The translations under genes were made by a program, and so were the position numbers. A model generated the notes under the pieces. That model was not told where the DNA came from. It was given only the letters and a program-made list of their open reading frames with translations, and made no database searches. From Thunnus maccoyii (lineage: Eukaryota; Chordata; Actinopteri; Scombriformes; Scombridae), in NCBI RefSeq assembly GCF_910596095.1, contig NC_056545.1:22653067-22717066 (forward strand): DNA of 64,000 nucleotides, written 5' to 3'. The stretch's first letter is position 1; every line of letters begins with the position of its first letter. Positions 50,638-62,666 of the stretch are shown one piece after another.

Positions 50638-51839
50638 CTGATATAAGCCCTGTATTGAGAAAGTGGAGACCAAAATCAATGATCAATTAAAATGTAACAC
50701 TAAACACATTGATTTAAAGCAAAAACATTGCATTTCAACATTATTTCCATCAGGCGGTTGGTATTCCAGTGTCCAAAACACCCATCATGTCATCTGTATC
50801 ACTGTGGCCACAAGCCTGTTTTACTTTTGCCATCCACTGATGTAATCTAACATAAACAGATGGTGAAAAAACAAGTTTTGCTCTCTTCTCTTTGCCTCCA
50901 TGTCTTGGGGTGTGTGCTATTAGTTCAGCCTACTATTGAAAATTAGAGTCATATAATTGACATAATCACAACAAACATTTTAGTCTGCTAAAATATACAA
51001 AAGAAATTATTACTTCATATTTTATAAATTATTCTTAGAGTCAGTGTGGATTTTCTCAAGCCTCTGTGTCAATTGTCTGTATGATGCGTTCCACTGTGTG
51101 AGCTGTGATTTGTCTGGCCATGTGTGCTTTTCCTCTCATACAGCATCTGTGACATGCAGTGATTTCACCTGGCATTGGACACAGGCTCCCAACTTTGCTG
51201 GCTTCATTCCAGTTTTTATATATTGGATGTTTTATCTTGGTCCATTATGGCCAATTAAGTGTTATTTTGTTGCATGTTTCTCTGTAAAGTCAAGAGCCAA
51301 GCCTTTGTGAAGAAAAGTCATATAAATAAATGTAAAAATGTTGGTTTGCGTAAAATAATTGTGCTGTTAAACACAGTTAAATGCTTACATTGACAAAATT
51401 TTACATTATTTTTGTTTTCACATATACATACCTCACACTCTATTGAAGTGCCTCTGCTTCTGTGTTTTTTGTTTTGTGTATATATTTTGTATGTAGTGTG
51501 TCATGTATATATTATTTTGTGGCAGAATAAAACTTAACCAAACCAATAAATATAGACTTACAGTGCTGTATACCTAAACTTGCATGCAAGTATGGACACT
51601 AAACATTATGTTAATGTTTTGAAAAATGACACGTTACATTAACACAATTATTTGTAATTTCACATTTGCACATCACATGTACAGTTTATACTGTGAACCT
51701 TTACATTTTACATTCACGGTCAATATCTTGTACAATTCCATAGCTCTTCTCAATTGGAATATATTTTTTACTATATTACCATATCACATTTTAATTGTAA
51801 ATTTGTATTTATATAGCTATATCACCTATCTTTCGTAGT

Positions 51840-51950
51840 GGTATTTTTCTCTTAATCTCCTATTTTTGGACTGTTATGCACCACAACACCAAGGCAAATA
51901 CTTGTATGTGTAAACCTACTTGGCAATAAACCTGTCTGTTGAGACAGACT
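51840..51950 (+). repeat. Retroposon 3'-tail-like fragment
   Basis: 'ccacaacaccaaggcaaata' and 'ctacttggcaataaacctg' resemble the tail shared by several fish retroelements that end 'ttggcaataaagctgattctg'. Confidence 0.45.
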
Positions 51951-52019
51951 AAGGTAAGACTATCCACTGCATGTACGTGTTGTCACACAAAATCACCTAC
52001 ATGAGAAAAACTGACACAA

Positions 52020-52245
52020 ATTAAACCACGGACCCCCATTTGATAAGACTTTGTCCCAGAGTCCTCCATCTGATAAGATTTTTGCTATTTGAGGTTTTAT
52101 TATAGAGAGTGTATGAAAGCCATGAACAAAAAAGTCATACATTGTCATTGTTACTTATGGATGGAATTATAGTGAAAATAAATTATACTCCTTTTTGCTG
52201 GGGACCCCTGGAGGTTCCCGGACCGCACTTTGAGAACCACAGCTT
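52020..52245. mobile_element. Degenerate MITE-like repeat
   Basis: It starts near 'accacggacccccatttgat' and ends 'ggaccgcactttgagaacca', resembling non-autonomous elements with 'gagaaccac'-type ends common in fish. The left end is poorly preserved. Confidence 0.45.
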
Positions 52246-52526
52246 CATGCTACAGCTGTGGTCGCTCGGTCACAATAAAGACCAGAGGTGGTGGGTAAAA
52301 AATACTCCAAATTTGAGTTTTCATGAGTGCCTCGGCAAAGAAAAGGTCAACTAAAGGTACTACAGGCAGTTTATATAAAACTCAGTCCAACTAACAAACC
52401 TTCGTAGAGCCAGTTTGAGTCATTTGTTCTCAGGTGTAAACAAACTAACCCCTGATGCCACATTAGCACAACCTAACGATGCAGGGTTAACGTTAGCTAA
52501 CACAGACACAAAGTAAACAAACTTAC

Positions 52527-52900
52527 CAAACACAGCCCGGAGCTAAATGTTTGTTTGTCAACCTGGAGACCTCTCACTGCGAGGTTTCTTCAACTTTCGG
52601 TACCTGCAGCTGGTTTGTAGTCGACACGGGGCCGCGGAGTAGCTTTAACCAGACACGGTCTCATTTGTCTCCAGCTAACGCTCCCGTTACAGGCTGTAAT
52701 GTTGCTGTTAGCGGTGGCTGATGTTAAACCACATTGCAGCTAAACGGCACTGTGAAAAAACATGCATCAGCTACACATTATTGTGTCTATTTTAGCCATG
52801 CATGTCGATTTGAGTTCAAATGTTCTCAAAAACGCCAGCGTTTAAATGCTGGATGATGACGTCCTCTCGCCACTTCTCAGGTGATTTTTTCCCCAAATCT
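52527..52900 (-). promoter_or_regulatory. amer1: Predicted amer1 non-coding exon 1 and promoter
   Basis: On the minus strand 'CTGTGTTTG|GTAAGTTTG' is a strong donor at 52527. Upstream sequence has clustered CpGs ('gtcgacacggggccgcgg', 'gctcccgttac'). Human AMER1 likewise has a non-coding first exon. The start site is not determined. Confidence 0.5.
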
Positions 52901-55289
52901 CCTTTTGGTGACTCTCCTTCTCGGCGCATACTAGTGACGCAACACGTGTGTTATAGGTTTACAATACGATAGTGGAATGAGAGACAAGCTCACATCATCA
53001 CTTAATTATCATTATTATTGTCTTAGCTAAGGTTCATATTTTTAAATGTAAATTTGCCAACATAAAAACTCTTTTCTCAGTTTTACATAAAGAATGTTAG
53101 CAGCACTTACAGACCATTAAATCTTGCACTAATAAGAAAGCTGTAAAAATTGTTAATGAGTGTATTTTTTGTCTTTATTTAACTATTCTGTTCTTTTATT
53201 TATTTTATGTGTTTTTTATTCATTGTTGTTTTTATGTGGATTTAATATTCTTTCTATTTTTTATGTGGTATTTGTGACCCCCAGCCCACCCCCAGGCATT
53301 TAGTTCACAAGAATATACGTCATGTTCATTCATGTACTCAATAAAGTGGGGAGATAGATATTCTTTTGGTCTTTTTATTAATAAAAAAAGACATCATCAT
53401 CCACTATGGACCCCCCTCCACCCTCCCACCCCTCCCCACAAGCACACCTACCCCCCTTACTCTCCCTTGAACAACCCCCACCCCTCACTGGACACTTTAC
53501 ACCAGTGACACTGGACTTTAAGTGCAATACCTCCACACTGCATCAGTCACTGTCACAACAGTTAAATGCCTTGCTGCAAACTCATTGCATTACCTCATGT
53601 TACCATTGCTGTTATTTAAACACGTTTATACGTTTGTGTACTTGTGTGTATTTATATAATTCCTTTACTTTATGTTTCTGAAACTTTCCTAATGGATTTT
53701 TTAGGAATCTTCTATTTTTAGTTAAGTTTGTTGAATTCGTTTATTCTACAAGTGCACTGTGTTTGGTCTGGGAGAAACAGCATTTCATTTCGATGTATGT
53801 GAGTACTGTGAAATGACTATAAAGTTATCTTGAATCTTGAATATGTTTCTGTATGAATATATTTAACATTACGTAATTTGGTGCTTGAGGAAGGGAACCT
53901 TATAAGTTAAGGTATTTTTTCATCTGCTACTGTGTAATGAAAATCATTGCTGATTGGTGTGGAAATTAAGGAAAACACCGTTAGTAACTGCAAAGCAGCA
54001 GTTTGAGCAAGAGTATTGTGAGTAACGGGACAGCTATTCAACAAAAGGAGTTAAAAAGGAGTGGGTATTATGTTCCTCTGCATGCTGACTGGACATGTAT
54101 AATCTGGTACTGGCGTGACTGAAGCATATTTTTACTGGCAACACAAGCAAGAGTTTTGCTTTTTAAGTTAAAGCTCAGCATCAGAGAAACCTGCATTAAT
54201 TACACATATCAACAGTCATTTGTAAACCATCCAGCTCAGTATTCATTCATAAACCCCAGTTTGGAGTAAATAGTGTCTTAGAATTTATAATTTCAAAATG
54301 TATAAGTAATGTCTAGTAACTAATGAATGATCCATTACAAGCATGTGTGTTTAATGTAGAAATGCAAACCAAAGTGTGTACACAAACTTGAAATGAAAGG
54401 TGACACTTACTGTTGTTGAATATTTTTGACTCAGATGTGAAAGGTTATGAAGCAAAAGTTCGCTGCTCTCAAAGCTTTGAATGTTTTAATGGACCACTGT
54501 TTCAGAAACACAGAAATATCGCAACAGTGCTACAGAAGGTTGTTGAGAAATAGTTTCATTTTATGCCCTTAATGGAACTCAAACAACCGCACCTGAGAGG
54601 GTTTCAGGAGAAGAAGAAAGCGGAGATGGTGATGGTGCAGCAGCATGAGTGGCTGGTGAGAGTCCTGTGGTCATAAAAACTGCTGTGGAGTAGATTTTGC
54701 CACAGCTCGCTAATGTCCATCCTTCTCCTTGAAGTGTTTGATTTATTTAAGCTATAGTATCAATAAAGTTTACAACTTCATTTTAAAGTTTCCAGCTTAC
54801 AAACTTAAAGATGGCAAAAGTAGTTGAACAACATTAGAATATGTGATACCTGATGTGAACACAGTACTGGACTAACGTGGACGGATACATAATGAGGGAG
54901 AGAAATATTTAAAAATGTTTTATCATTAAAATATTTTTCTTCTTTACAATCATAATTATTTTTACATATATTACAACAAGTCTCACAAATGTTTACAATA
55001 AAGCAAAATGATGCCCTTTTCAGAATTTGGTGAAACCTTATGCTACATTAAAAATCATTGGGAACAGTGAACAATCCGGCAGTATTTACAGTACAGATCT
55101 ACTAAGAGTTCATTGATTTTTTTACAGTGCAATTTTGTGTTTCCATGATGCTCTTTTATTTCAATACTGTTTTTCAAAGTGCTTCTAAATTGCTTTTGGT
55201 CCTCGTCATGTCGTCTTGCTGGTGTTATGAGTCCATGTTGGTCTTCTTGAAACCAAGTGTGCCTGATATTTTCGTCATGAATTTTCCAT
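52901..55289. other. Intergenic DNA with a LINE-tail repeat and gab3 3'UTR
   Basis: No coding exon is recognised. 53.4-53.85 kb is repeat-like (separate entry). The rightmost few hundred bases, just past the gab3 stop, are probably its 3'UTR; a minus-strand AATAAA lies near 55155. Confidence 0.45.
53480..53845 (+). repeat. LINE 3'-end-like repeat
   Basis: 'gtttggtctgggagaaacag', 'catttcatttcgatgtatgt' and the closing 'tgaaatgactataaagttat', then 'cttgaatcttgaat', match the usual 3' end of several fish LINE families, with a short tandem tail. The coding part is missing (5'-truncated). Confidence 0.55.
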
Positions 55290-58200
55290 TTATGTTTTTG
55301 ACTGCCGGACATCTGTCCACTCCATTTTGGTGTTTTGCAGCGCCTGAGTCTTCTTCTCATCCACCTGCACATAATCCACTCTGTACTCATCAGACAGAAA
55401 TGGCTTCTGCTGGACAGAGAGAGAGACAAACAGACAGATGAAGAGACTATGATGTGGTTAAATCTTAAAAACAGTTTTAAAAATTGATTGCGTTGATTCT
55501 GTTTTATCTGTACAAACAAGCAATCGTGTTGCACTTATTGTCTTTTATCTACGGATGCTTCTTGCTGCGTCTTGATTGACCAAATCTTGAGGATCACACC
55601 TTTCTCATTGCATGTGGTGTTTTAACAACAGTGAGTTGAGGTCATTGAAAGGAAAATTCCTCCAGTGGCTTTTGGACTTTCAGAGATCAACAATCTGTGG
55701 GTTTAGGTCTTTTCTCTCAAAGGTTCTGTACAATTTTTGGCTCCATTTGTTTCCCAGAATACCTCAACAAAACTATAAGTGTCTTTCTGTGACATGTCTG
55801 TTCTCTATGCAGCAGTTCCTCTAATCTAAGTAACTTTGAACATCCACAGCTTGTAGCAAGACAGAATGAAAGAAAAAAATGAACATCAAGACGAACATCA
55901 AGACTGTCAGTATGTTCAGTCAAGACAATTTGATAATAATAATCAATACTGAGAGTAAAACATGTCTTTTGGCTATCTTGTTACTGTCCAGAGGCTCCAA
56001 AGGCATAATGGTGCAAAAGTCTGCAAAAAACATACCTTTTGCACAGGAGAGGGAGATGCGGAGTTGAAATCCAGTGACAAATAGTCAAGGTTGGATCTTC
56101 TCGCCCAGAGCTGACCTACTCCATCATAGGTGACACAGAAGTGTTGCCTTGACTCCTGCCAGAGAAAGAAATAGCTGAAAACCTTGCGCAGTCATCATCT
56201 GCTCCCAGTTAAAAGGGATCTTATTCTTTGAACTGCTACAAGCTCAAAGTCAACTTTGCCAGCATATGTGGTTTTTAATCCTCATTCTAATTTCATACTA
56301 TATGCGCTGCATTATCAGTGAATCATTGATTAAATAAAAAGGGTGGCCTTGGATTGAGTTTAGGAAAACACAGGAGGCCACTTGCAGCCTGTCTGCATTG
56401 TGCAGTAGGGTGGCCCAGTTTACTAATTCGTGACTAATATGCTGATCTTAAAATTTTATTCTGGAGAAATCTATTAAAATGCATCACTGCCGAGAACAGC
56501 CTTGTACAACATTACACCATTACAAACACTCACATGCCAGAAGGTCTCAAGTGCAACAACACTTTGCTGACTGTGTGGAGATTTTTCCAGTCACAAATGG
56601 TCTTATGATTTTGTTCCAATAGGTCCAAAATTATCTAGAAAATGTTTTGGCTACATACAGTTGATAAAGTCTACAGTAATTCAAGGACTTCTGCCCACAT
56701 GATGAATAATAATAGATGTTAATGCAAACACAAATCATACAATCACACTGGTGAAATAATATTTACATTTTGTGGAGGAAAGTGCCACAAATTCCACTTA
56801 AATATTTGAGGCTTTTTTTTACAGTTTTGAAGGGCAGTTGTGAGTGAAAAGTAGGTGATTAATATCCTGATCTAGACGTCAAAAAGAGCTGACTTAATCA
56901 GCTATGTATGTATGTATGTATGTATGTATGTGTGTGTGTATTTTATGAGACACAGGAGAACAACTAGTTGAGTTCTCTAAAATTTCAGAAAAATGCACAT
57001 TCAAAGACCAACTTTGGTTTCTGATAAATAGGGAAGATGACAGCATCATTGAAATTGCATGATCGAGTCCTAGTCTGTACACTATACTGTATACTGTTTA
57101 AAAATATCCTTTAAATAGTTATTTTTACCATTGTGTCTTCATCTCTTGGATTGTCCCCATTGTCAAGTCTTCTTTCAAGAGGTAAAAAGTTCATTGGAAA
57201 GCTGCAATCACACAATAAATACAAAAAAACCCAGTAAGAATTTAAGTTAGCAACAAACTACTATTTTCAACCACAAAGAAACTAAACTCCCATCAAAGTT
57301 AATATTTTCTGATGTTGTGAAAGATTTTTTTAACATCATTAATGTTGTTAAGACAGCAGTAAAAAAAAATTGATCAGTTGAAAAACACAAAATGCGGATG
57401 TTAAAAATGCCTCTAGTAGGAATTCAGTTATAATTTGTGTTGTCAAAGAATAAGGATTGTGCCTTAATTGCAATTTTAACAATCATGTTTATATTATCCA
57501 TCATGTGCTGTACATATCATGTAAATGAAAGACTTTGTGGATAAAGTGAGTGTTTTTCTCTCACCATGATTCAGTCATTGTTCTGCTCAGAGGAATACGA
57601 GTGGGACATTCTGTGATTGTAGAGAGGCCTCTCAAATCAAGAGGTGGGGGTCGAGCTGTGAACCAAGAAAGGACAAAGTTACTGGATCAGTTGAAATTAT
57701 CTAATGTGACACGTAGTAAAGATCAACAGCATATCTGATATCTGCATGAGTTATGTACTGGCATTTACAGCAGTGTTTCAATGTTGAAGCAAAACAAATG
57801 CATGACGATTGTGCCTGTAAATTCACATGTGAAATAATTTTCAGTCATTTAATACATTTGTAGAGCCTGTTTGAAGTTCATGACCAGGTCCTCAAAAACA
57901 CACAGCTAAAGATGGTTGAGCGGAAATATAACTTCAAAGGTAACATGACTGAATCAGGCTTGTTATGACTCTCACCTCTCCTCAAGCAAGGCTTGAGATG
58001 CCGGTGAATTGGAGGTGGTGCAATATCTGCAGGTTGACGTATTAGTGGGCTTGGGGGGGGCTCAGTACTGCCGTTTGCACTGAGGAAGCTCACAGGGCTC
58101 ATGGGTATGTAACCGTCAGATTCACCAGCGGTAACAGGGGGAGAAGGGGAAGCCATAGGGACATATGACTCATCCTGGTAGCTTTGAACTCGTGTGGTAT

Positions 58201-61200
58201 TTAAACAAGGCTGTCGAAACACAAAGCATCACAAGATTCAGTGCACTATAATGTCATTGTAGTACAGCTAGAACATTTTGTTAAAGGCATATGTGGAGGA
58301 TTTGTATGTGCTTATAGCATCTTTAAAATTGTATTGATGGCATATGTTTCTTTAGAAGAGTTAGATGAGAAGATCTATTCCACTCTCTTTAGAATGAGTG
58401 GTATCGATCTTCTCATCTTATCTTCTTCGGCAGGAAAGCGGATAAGCATATTTCCCGAAAGGTCAAACTATTCTTAAGATCTTATATGTTTTTTGTTTTT
58501 CTGCTGCTCATGATTCTCTTACCAAGTTAAGACTCTGCCTTCTGTTCCTCATCGCTCTGCTGTCAGCATCTCCTAAAAAAAAATAAAAAATTAATTACTG
58601 AAAAAAGATATTTATTTACTTCTCAACCTTTACTATCAGCTGTTGTAAACATTCATCTTAATGCAGAGGAGGATTTAGTGATTTGGGGGCAACAGGCAAA
58701 CGCTGTCTTGCTTCACCCTTGCTCTTACTGGGAATGTTAGAAGAAGTACTCAGGACTTTTTTCTCTGAAGCAAAACTATTAACTATTTATAGTAAAACTG
58801 TTGATACCGCACTGTAAAAGTCCTGCATTCAAATTTTTACTTAAAGTGAAAATACAAATTATCATCACAATTTACTCAAATTAACATCCGTTTAAGGTAT
58901 AGCTTTTAATTCTAACTATTTTATCTAATGCTGGATAGTTTCATGAATAATAATGCATCACATTTTAATTGTTATGTTCTGTGAGTAAAATCTGTATATG
59001 CAACGTAACCGGTTAACATTTATGTCAGGTAAATATATCAGTACAATGTTTTCCTCTGAAGAAGAAGTACACAGTAAGTAAGCAGTAGACAGTTGCATAT
59101 TTTTTAAGTGCTTTGGGGGCCTTTTGTAAGTCATTTCAGGGTACAATGAGTTAGAATAGTGACATAATTCAATAATTTTCATATCTAAGCATCATAATAA
59201 ATCTATAACTGTTTGGGACCCTTTTAGTTGGGGGCCACAGGCAGTTGCCTACATTGCCACCCCATCATAACAGTGCCCAGATAATGTTTAATTTGGTTGG
59301 GTTTAGCTACTGTGTGTGCTGTGAGGAGGCTTTTCTTATGATAGTATACCTATTTTGAAGTGGTCCAGGCCTGACAAAGAGGTCCTCCGGGAAAATAATG
59401 CAGTTTGGCTTGAGAAGTGCCGCGCGCTCATTGACCTCCTGTGAGCTCCTTCCTCACTTTGCTGCTCTGATCGGTGGTTAGGCTTAGGTGGCAGTGGAGG
59501 AGGCGTTAACCTGTCACTTGTTGCGTCAAATGCAGAAGGATAATTGTCAAACTGGAAGACACTCGTGGCACAGTGATGTAGTGGAGAAGAAGAGGACGAC
59601 GGGAAAGCCATGGAGGGGCACGGAGCACTGAAGGGAGGGTTAGCTAACCTTCCGTGTGTGAAAAGAGATGGACTGTGGCCAGCATGACAGATGAAGGACG
59701 AAGAGGAATCGATGCAAAGAGGTGAAGGAATGATGTCCTTGAAAGCATCGTCTGATGACCTCTGCTCCAGAGAGATCTCAGAGTTCGAAAAGCTGTCATG
59801 TCTAAAAAAAATGAAAACACCGTATTTGTCAAACATGAATTGCAGCCATCATTTCCTCTTGTGCCAAGGGTTTTACAGATCATACATACCTACTAATGCT
59901 TACACTCCCCGTCTCACACTGTGAGAGAAAGAGGTAGTCCAGTGGATGGCTAGAATCTAGCTGACTTGATACAGACACCCTGTCAGAGCTGTCAGGTGAC
60001 GGCTGAAGGGACGTTGGGGTGTGAGGAAAGCCTTCTTCTGAACTCTCTGTTGAGCACAAGGAGAGGGATAGAGAACATTTAGTTTCTGAAATGTTACAAC
60101 CACTAGTGATAAGACAACTGCCATCACACTGACACCAACAACAACACACAGGTCTCTCCCAGCCTGTACCCAAATATACACTAAACCCTAAGTGGAGCTT
60201 AAACCACAGCATCAGTTGAATCTAACAAGAGGAATTTTTTTCCAGGCACGTTGAAATAAGACACATGTAAGCCTTGTCCTTGTTCCCTCTTTTGTTTATA
60301 TATTCTCCAATCTTTTAGTCAGGTTGGCCATGGCTCAGAAATTTGTTTCATTCCTTTTCACTTGAAGCCAGAGTCAAGGCCATCCTTGCAGAACGATGTG
60401 GGGGAGAAAAATCCAAGTCTTTGCATGTTCTCATAAAACATTTGCTACTCTTAATAGATGCCTGTGTTGTCTTGTGGGAACAGAGAAACATTTTCTATTC
60501 CTTTGCAAAAGTTATGAGGTGCCTTCACATAGAACTCTTGAGATCCAGGCAGGTTCTACCCACTCCTCTGACAACACTGCAAATGTTATCAAAAAACAAC
60601 AGAAACAATCTTTGTCACAGAGTTTAGCGCGTGGAATATAATCTTGGATTATAATTGACGATTTGTGTGCATTTTTCTCAGTGCATATGTGATTTACAGC
60701 AACATGCAGGGAAGCATATCAGCAACTCTGGGCCGTTGCTCTATCTTCTTCACACAGACGACGATATTCTAACAGACAAGCGTCCTCACAAAATATCTCT
60801 ATCGAAGTTATGTTTGGATTCGAAACAGCAGTGAAGCATCATCCTGACATCATATTGAACTCATATCTATCATCTGTAGAGTGATCTGTGATATCAAAAG
60901 TAGAGTCAGAACCATAAGAAAACAGTCTCTTCTCATATTGTCATGTTGTCACCACAAGCCAAGTAAAGACGTTAAAGTGGGACTTAATGACATACAGAAA
61001 AATGTCAACCCACGAAAGATGACTGTGCATTCACAGAAGTTATTCAAAAATCGAATTAATTATCAGTAAATGCGAATGTGACCTCAGCTCTCTGGTACCC
61101 CGTTGTTCTGGTGTTATCTCCTCTAACACAGCAGCAACTTTCGGCTGCCTGGAAGGCAAGAGGCAACTTCAACATTTCAACTGTTAACTGATCAAATCCT

Positions 61201-62666
61201 GTGGACACCAATTTGATTTGTCAAACGTGATGTTTCATGTGCAGTCATCTAAATGTATTTTAATTCCAGAAACATACCAAAAGAGTTAACTGTAGTTAAG
61301 ATATCAAAATAATGCAACATTTACTTGTTGTTGTTGCTGTAGAAAGAAGACTAGATATGATTTGTATCAAGGAGTTTTAACCACAGTGTCGTAACACATG
61401 ATTGTGTATGGGTTTAGACACAGTTACAGAGAAGTTTATCAGCCTGTTTAACCGACATAAGAAGACCACAAAGTTTCTGTGCTGCCTTAAAACGACTGAA
61501 CCACCAAAATATGCTTTACTAAGTAGAATTTAGTGTTTTAATGTTGTCTCTGCTTTCTTTGTTTCTGTTTGCCACTTGAACCACAAGTGGGAATCATTCA
61601 GGTGGATCATTTTCCTCTTCACATCTTGATTTCCCCCTTAAAGTTTCTTTAAATGTAGAAAACAAAAACACTCCACACTACACCACCTCATTGAAAGTGA
61701 AGTGTTAAATGAAATGAATGTTTTGTCTCTCTCATTTTATAAACATTGCCTGAAACTAGTGTCTTTAGGATCTTTGTAAACTTTTAATAATTTAAAATGA
61801 AGTACTGAAGATTTGAAGTATATGAAGATAAAATGAAGATTTGAACAAAACTGTTCAATTAGTAATGATTTTACATAGTTTTTCAGTTAAAGCTGCTAAA
61901 TTAACAGTCCCTAATTGCAGTGATATATAAAAATATTATAATATATACTGTATGTTATATATATTATATATAATATATACACATTTACACATATTTAGGA
62001 TTTAAATACTAAAAATCACTTAAGTTGTCAATAAACTGCACCCTCAAGTTTGAAACCTGACTGGTCTGTGTTGCTTTTACTGAAACTACACAGCCCCACA
62101 TAAACATTTCGTTTTGACCTCATTCTGAAGTTAATTTTCAGTTCACGACTTCCTGTGTTTGAAAGTGACACCAATCTCTTCTGGACCTTCAGGGTGAATC
62201 TACAGAGTCTCCACTAGTGGAGGGGATGACCTTCTCTTTTACACAGCTACTCTGTCATTTTCAATGAGTCAGGTTTAATACAAAGCTAAACATCTTGACA
62301 AGTGCAGCTTTAACACAACCACATTTCAAACTGAACAGAGTAAAAATCTGTGGGTGTATTTATACCTGCATCCTCCAGGCTACCAAACTGGCATATTTGA
62401 CTGATGCTACTGATCCAGCTGTTCATCTCCTCCTCAGTTTTGGCCACCAGGTAAAAAATACGAGATGAGGTCTTCACCACAAAGAGGTGCTTCTCATGGA
62501 AGTCACGCTTTATTCGGAGCTGCCCGTTCAGCATCTCCACTTCACACTCTTTCAGGTCAATGGTGCGGATTGGCTTCTTTGAGTTTTTACTCTGATAGTA
62601 TTCCAGCACATCAGGGTTACCGCTCATGCGACCTCTTCGAAGCACAAACCAACGTTTCCTCCATGC
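55290..62666 (-). CDS. gab3: GAB3 docking adaptor, partial (first coding exon outside window)
   Basis: Coding exons seen: 62366-62666, 59890-60046, 59350-59801, 58523-58572, 57976-58210, 57565-57655, 57129-57201, 56036-56155, 55290-55406 (or 55409); phases agree, giving about 531 residues. Gab proteins are recruited to receptor kinases and bind SHP2 and PI3K. The first exon seen starts inside the PH domain ('AWRKRWFVLRRGRMSGNPDV') and runs to 'YLVAKTEEEMNSWISSISQI'. Then come 'LDYLFLSQCETG', a proline-rich GRB2-SH3-type site 'TPPPLPPKP', 'RRTSLSGLDHFKI', two PI3K-type Tyr motifs ('ESYVPM', 'DGYIPM'), 'RPPPLDLRGLS', 'LDYLSLDFNSASP' and the SHP2-type tail 'VDYVQVDEKKTQALQNTK' ending 'DVRQSKT'. 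These separate it from GAB1 and GAB2. About 24 N-terminal residues encoded by exon 1 lie beyond 64 kb; no such exon is found at 62.7-64 kb. Confidence 0.94.
56903..56940. repeat. (GTAT)n / (GT)n microsatellite
   Basis: Seven or so 'tatg' units pass into 'tgtgtgtgta', within a gab3 intron. Confidence 0.95.
58345..58440. repeat. Short repeat with inverted 12-nt arms
   Basis: 'gatgagaagatc' and 'gatcttctcatc' flank a 40-nt loop in a gab3 intron. The sequence looks like part of the same family as 3530-3600. Confidence 0.45.
60047..62365 (-). other. gab3: gab3 intron after the PH-domain exon
   Basis: A 2.3 kb intron with no further exon. An AT-rich alternating stretch lies at 61921-61981. Confidence 0.8.
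61921..61981. repeat. AT-rich low-complexity stretch
   Basis: Alternating 'at' and 'ta' runs with self-complementary segments ('atatattatatataatata'). Confidence 0.85.

Larger units (their letters stand above)
50540..50652 (-). promoter_or_regulatory. amer1: amer1 5'UTR part within coding exon
   Basis: 'CACTTTCTCAATACAG|GGCTTATATCAG' is a good acceptor, so the coding exon probably starts near 50652. This 113-nt leader holds two tandem upstream ORFs. Confidence 0.55.
50653..52526 (-). other. amer1: amer1 5' intron (predicted)
   Basis: It lies between the predicted donor at 52527 and acceptor at 50653. No coding exon is seen; it contains repeats at about 51840-51950 and 52020-52245. Confidence 0.5.

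Noticed and set aside
53406..53681. Proline-rich frame starting 'MDPPPPSHPSP'
   Set aside because: It is driven by a C-rich tract and continues into a LINE 3'-end-like repeat.
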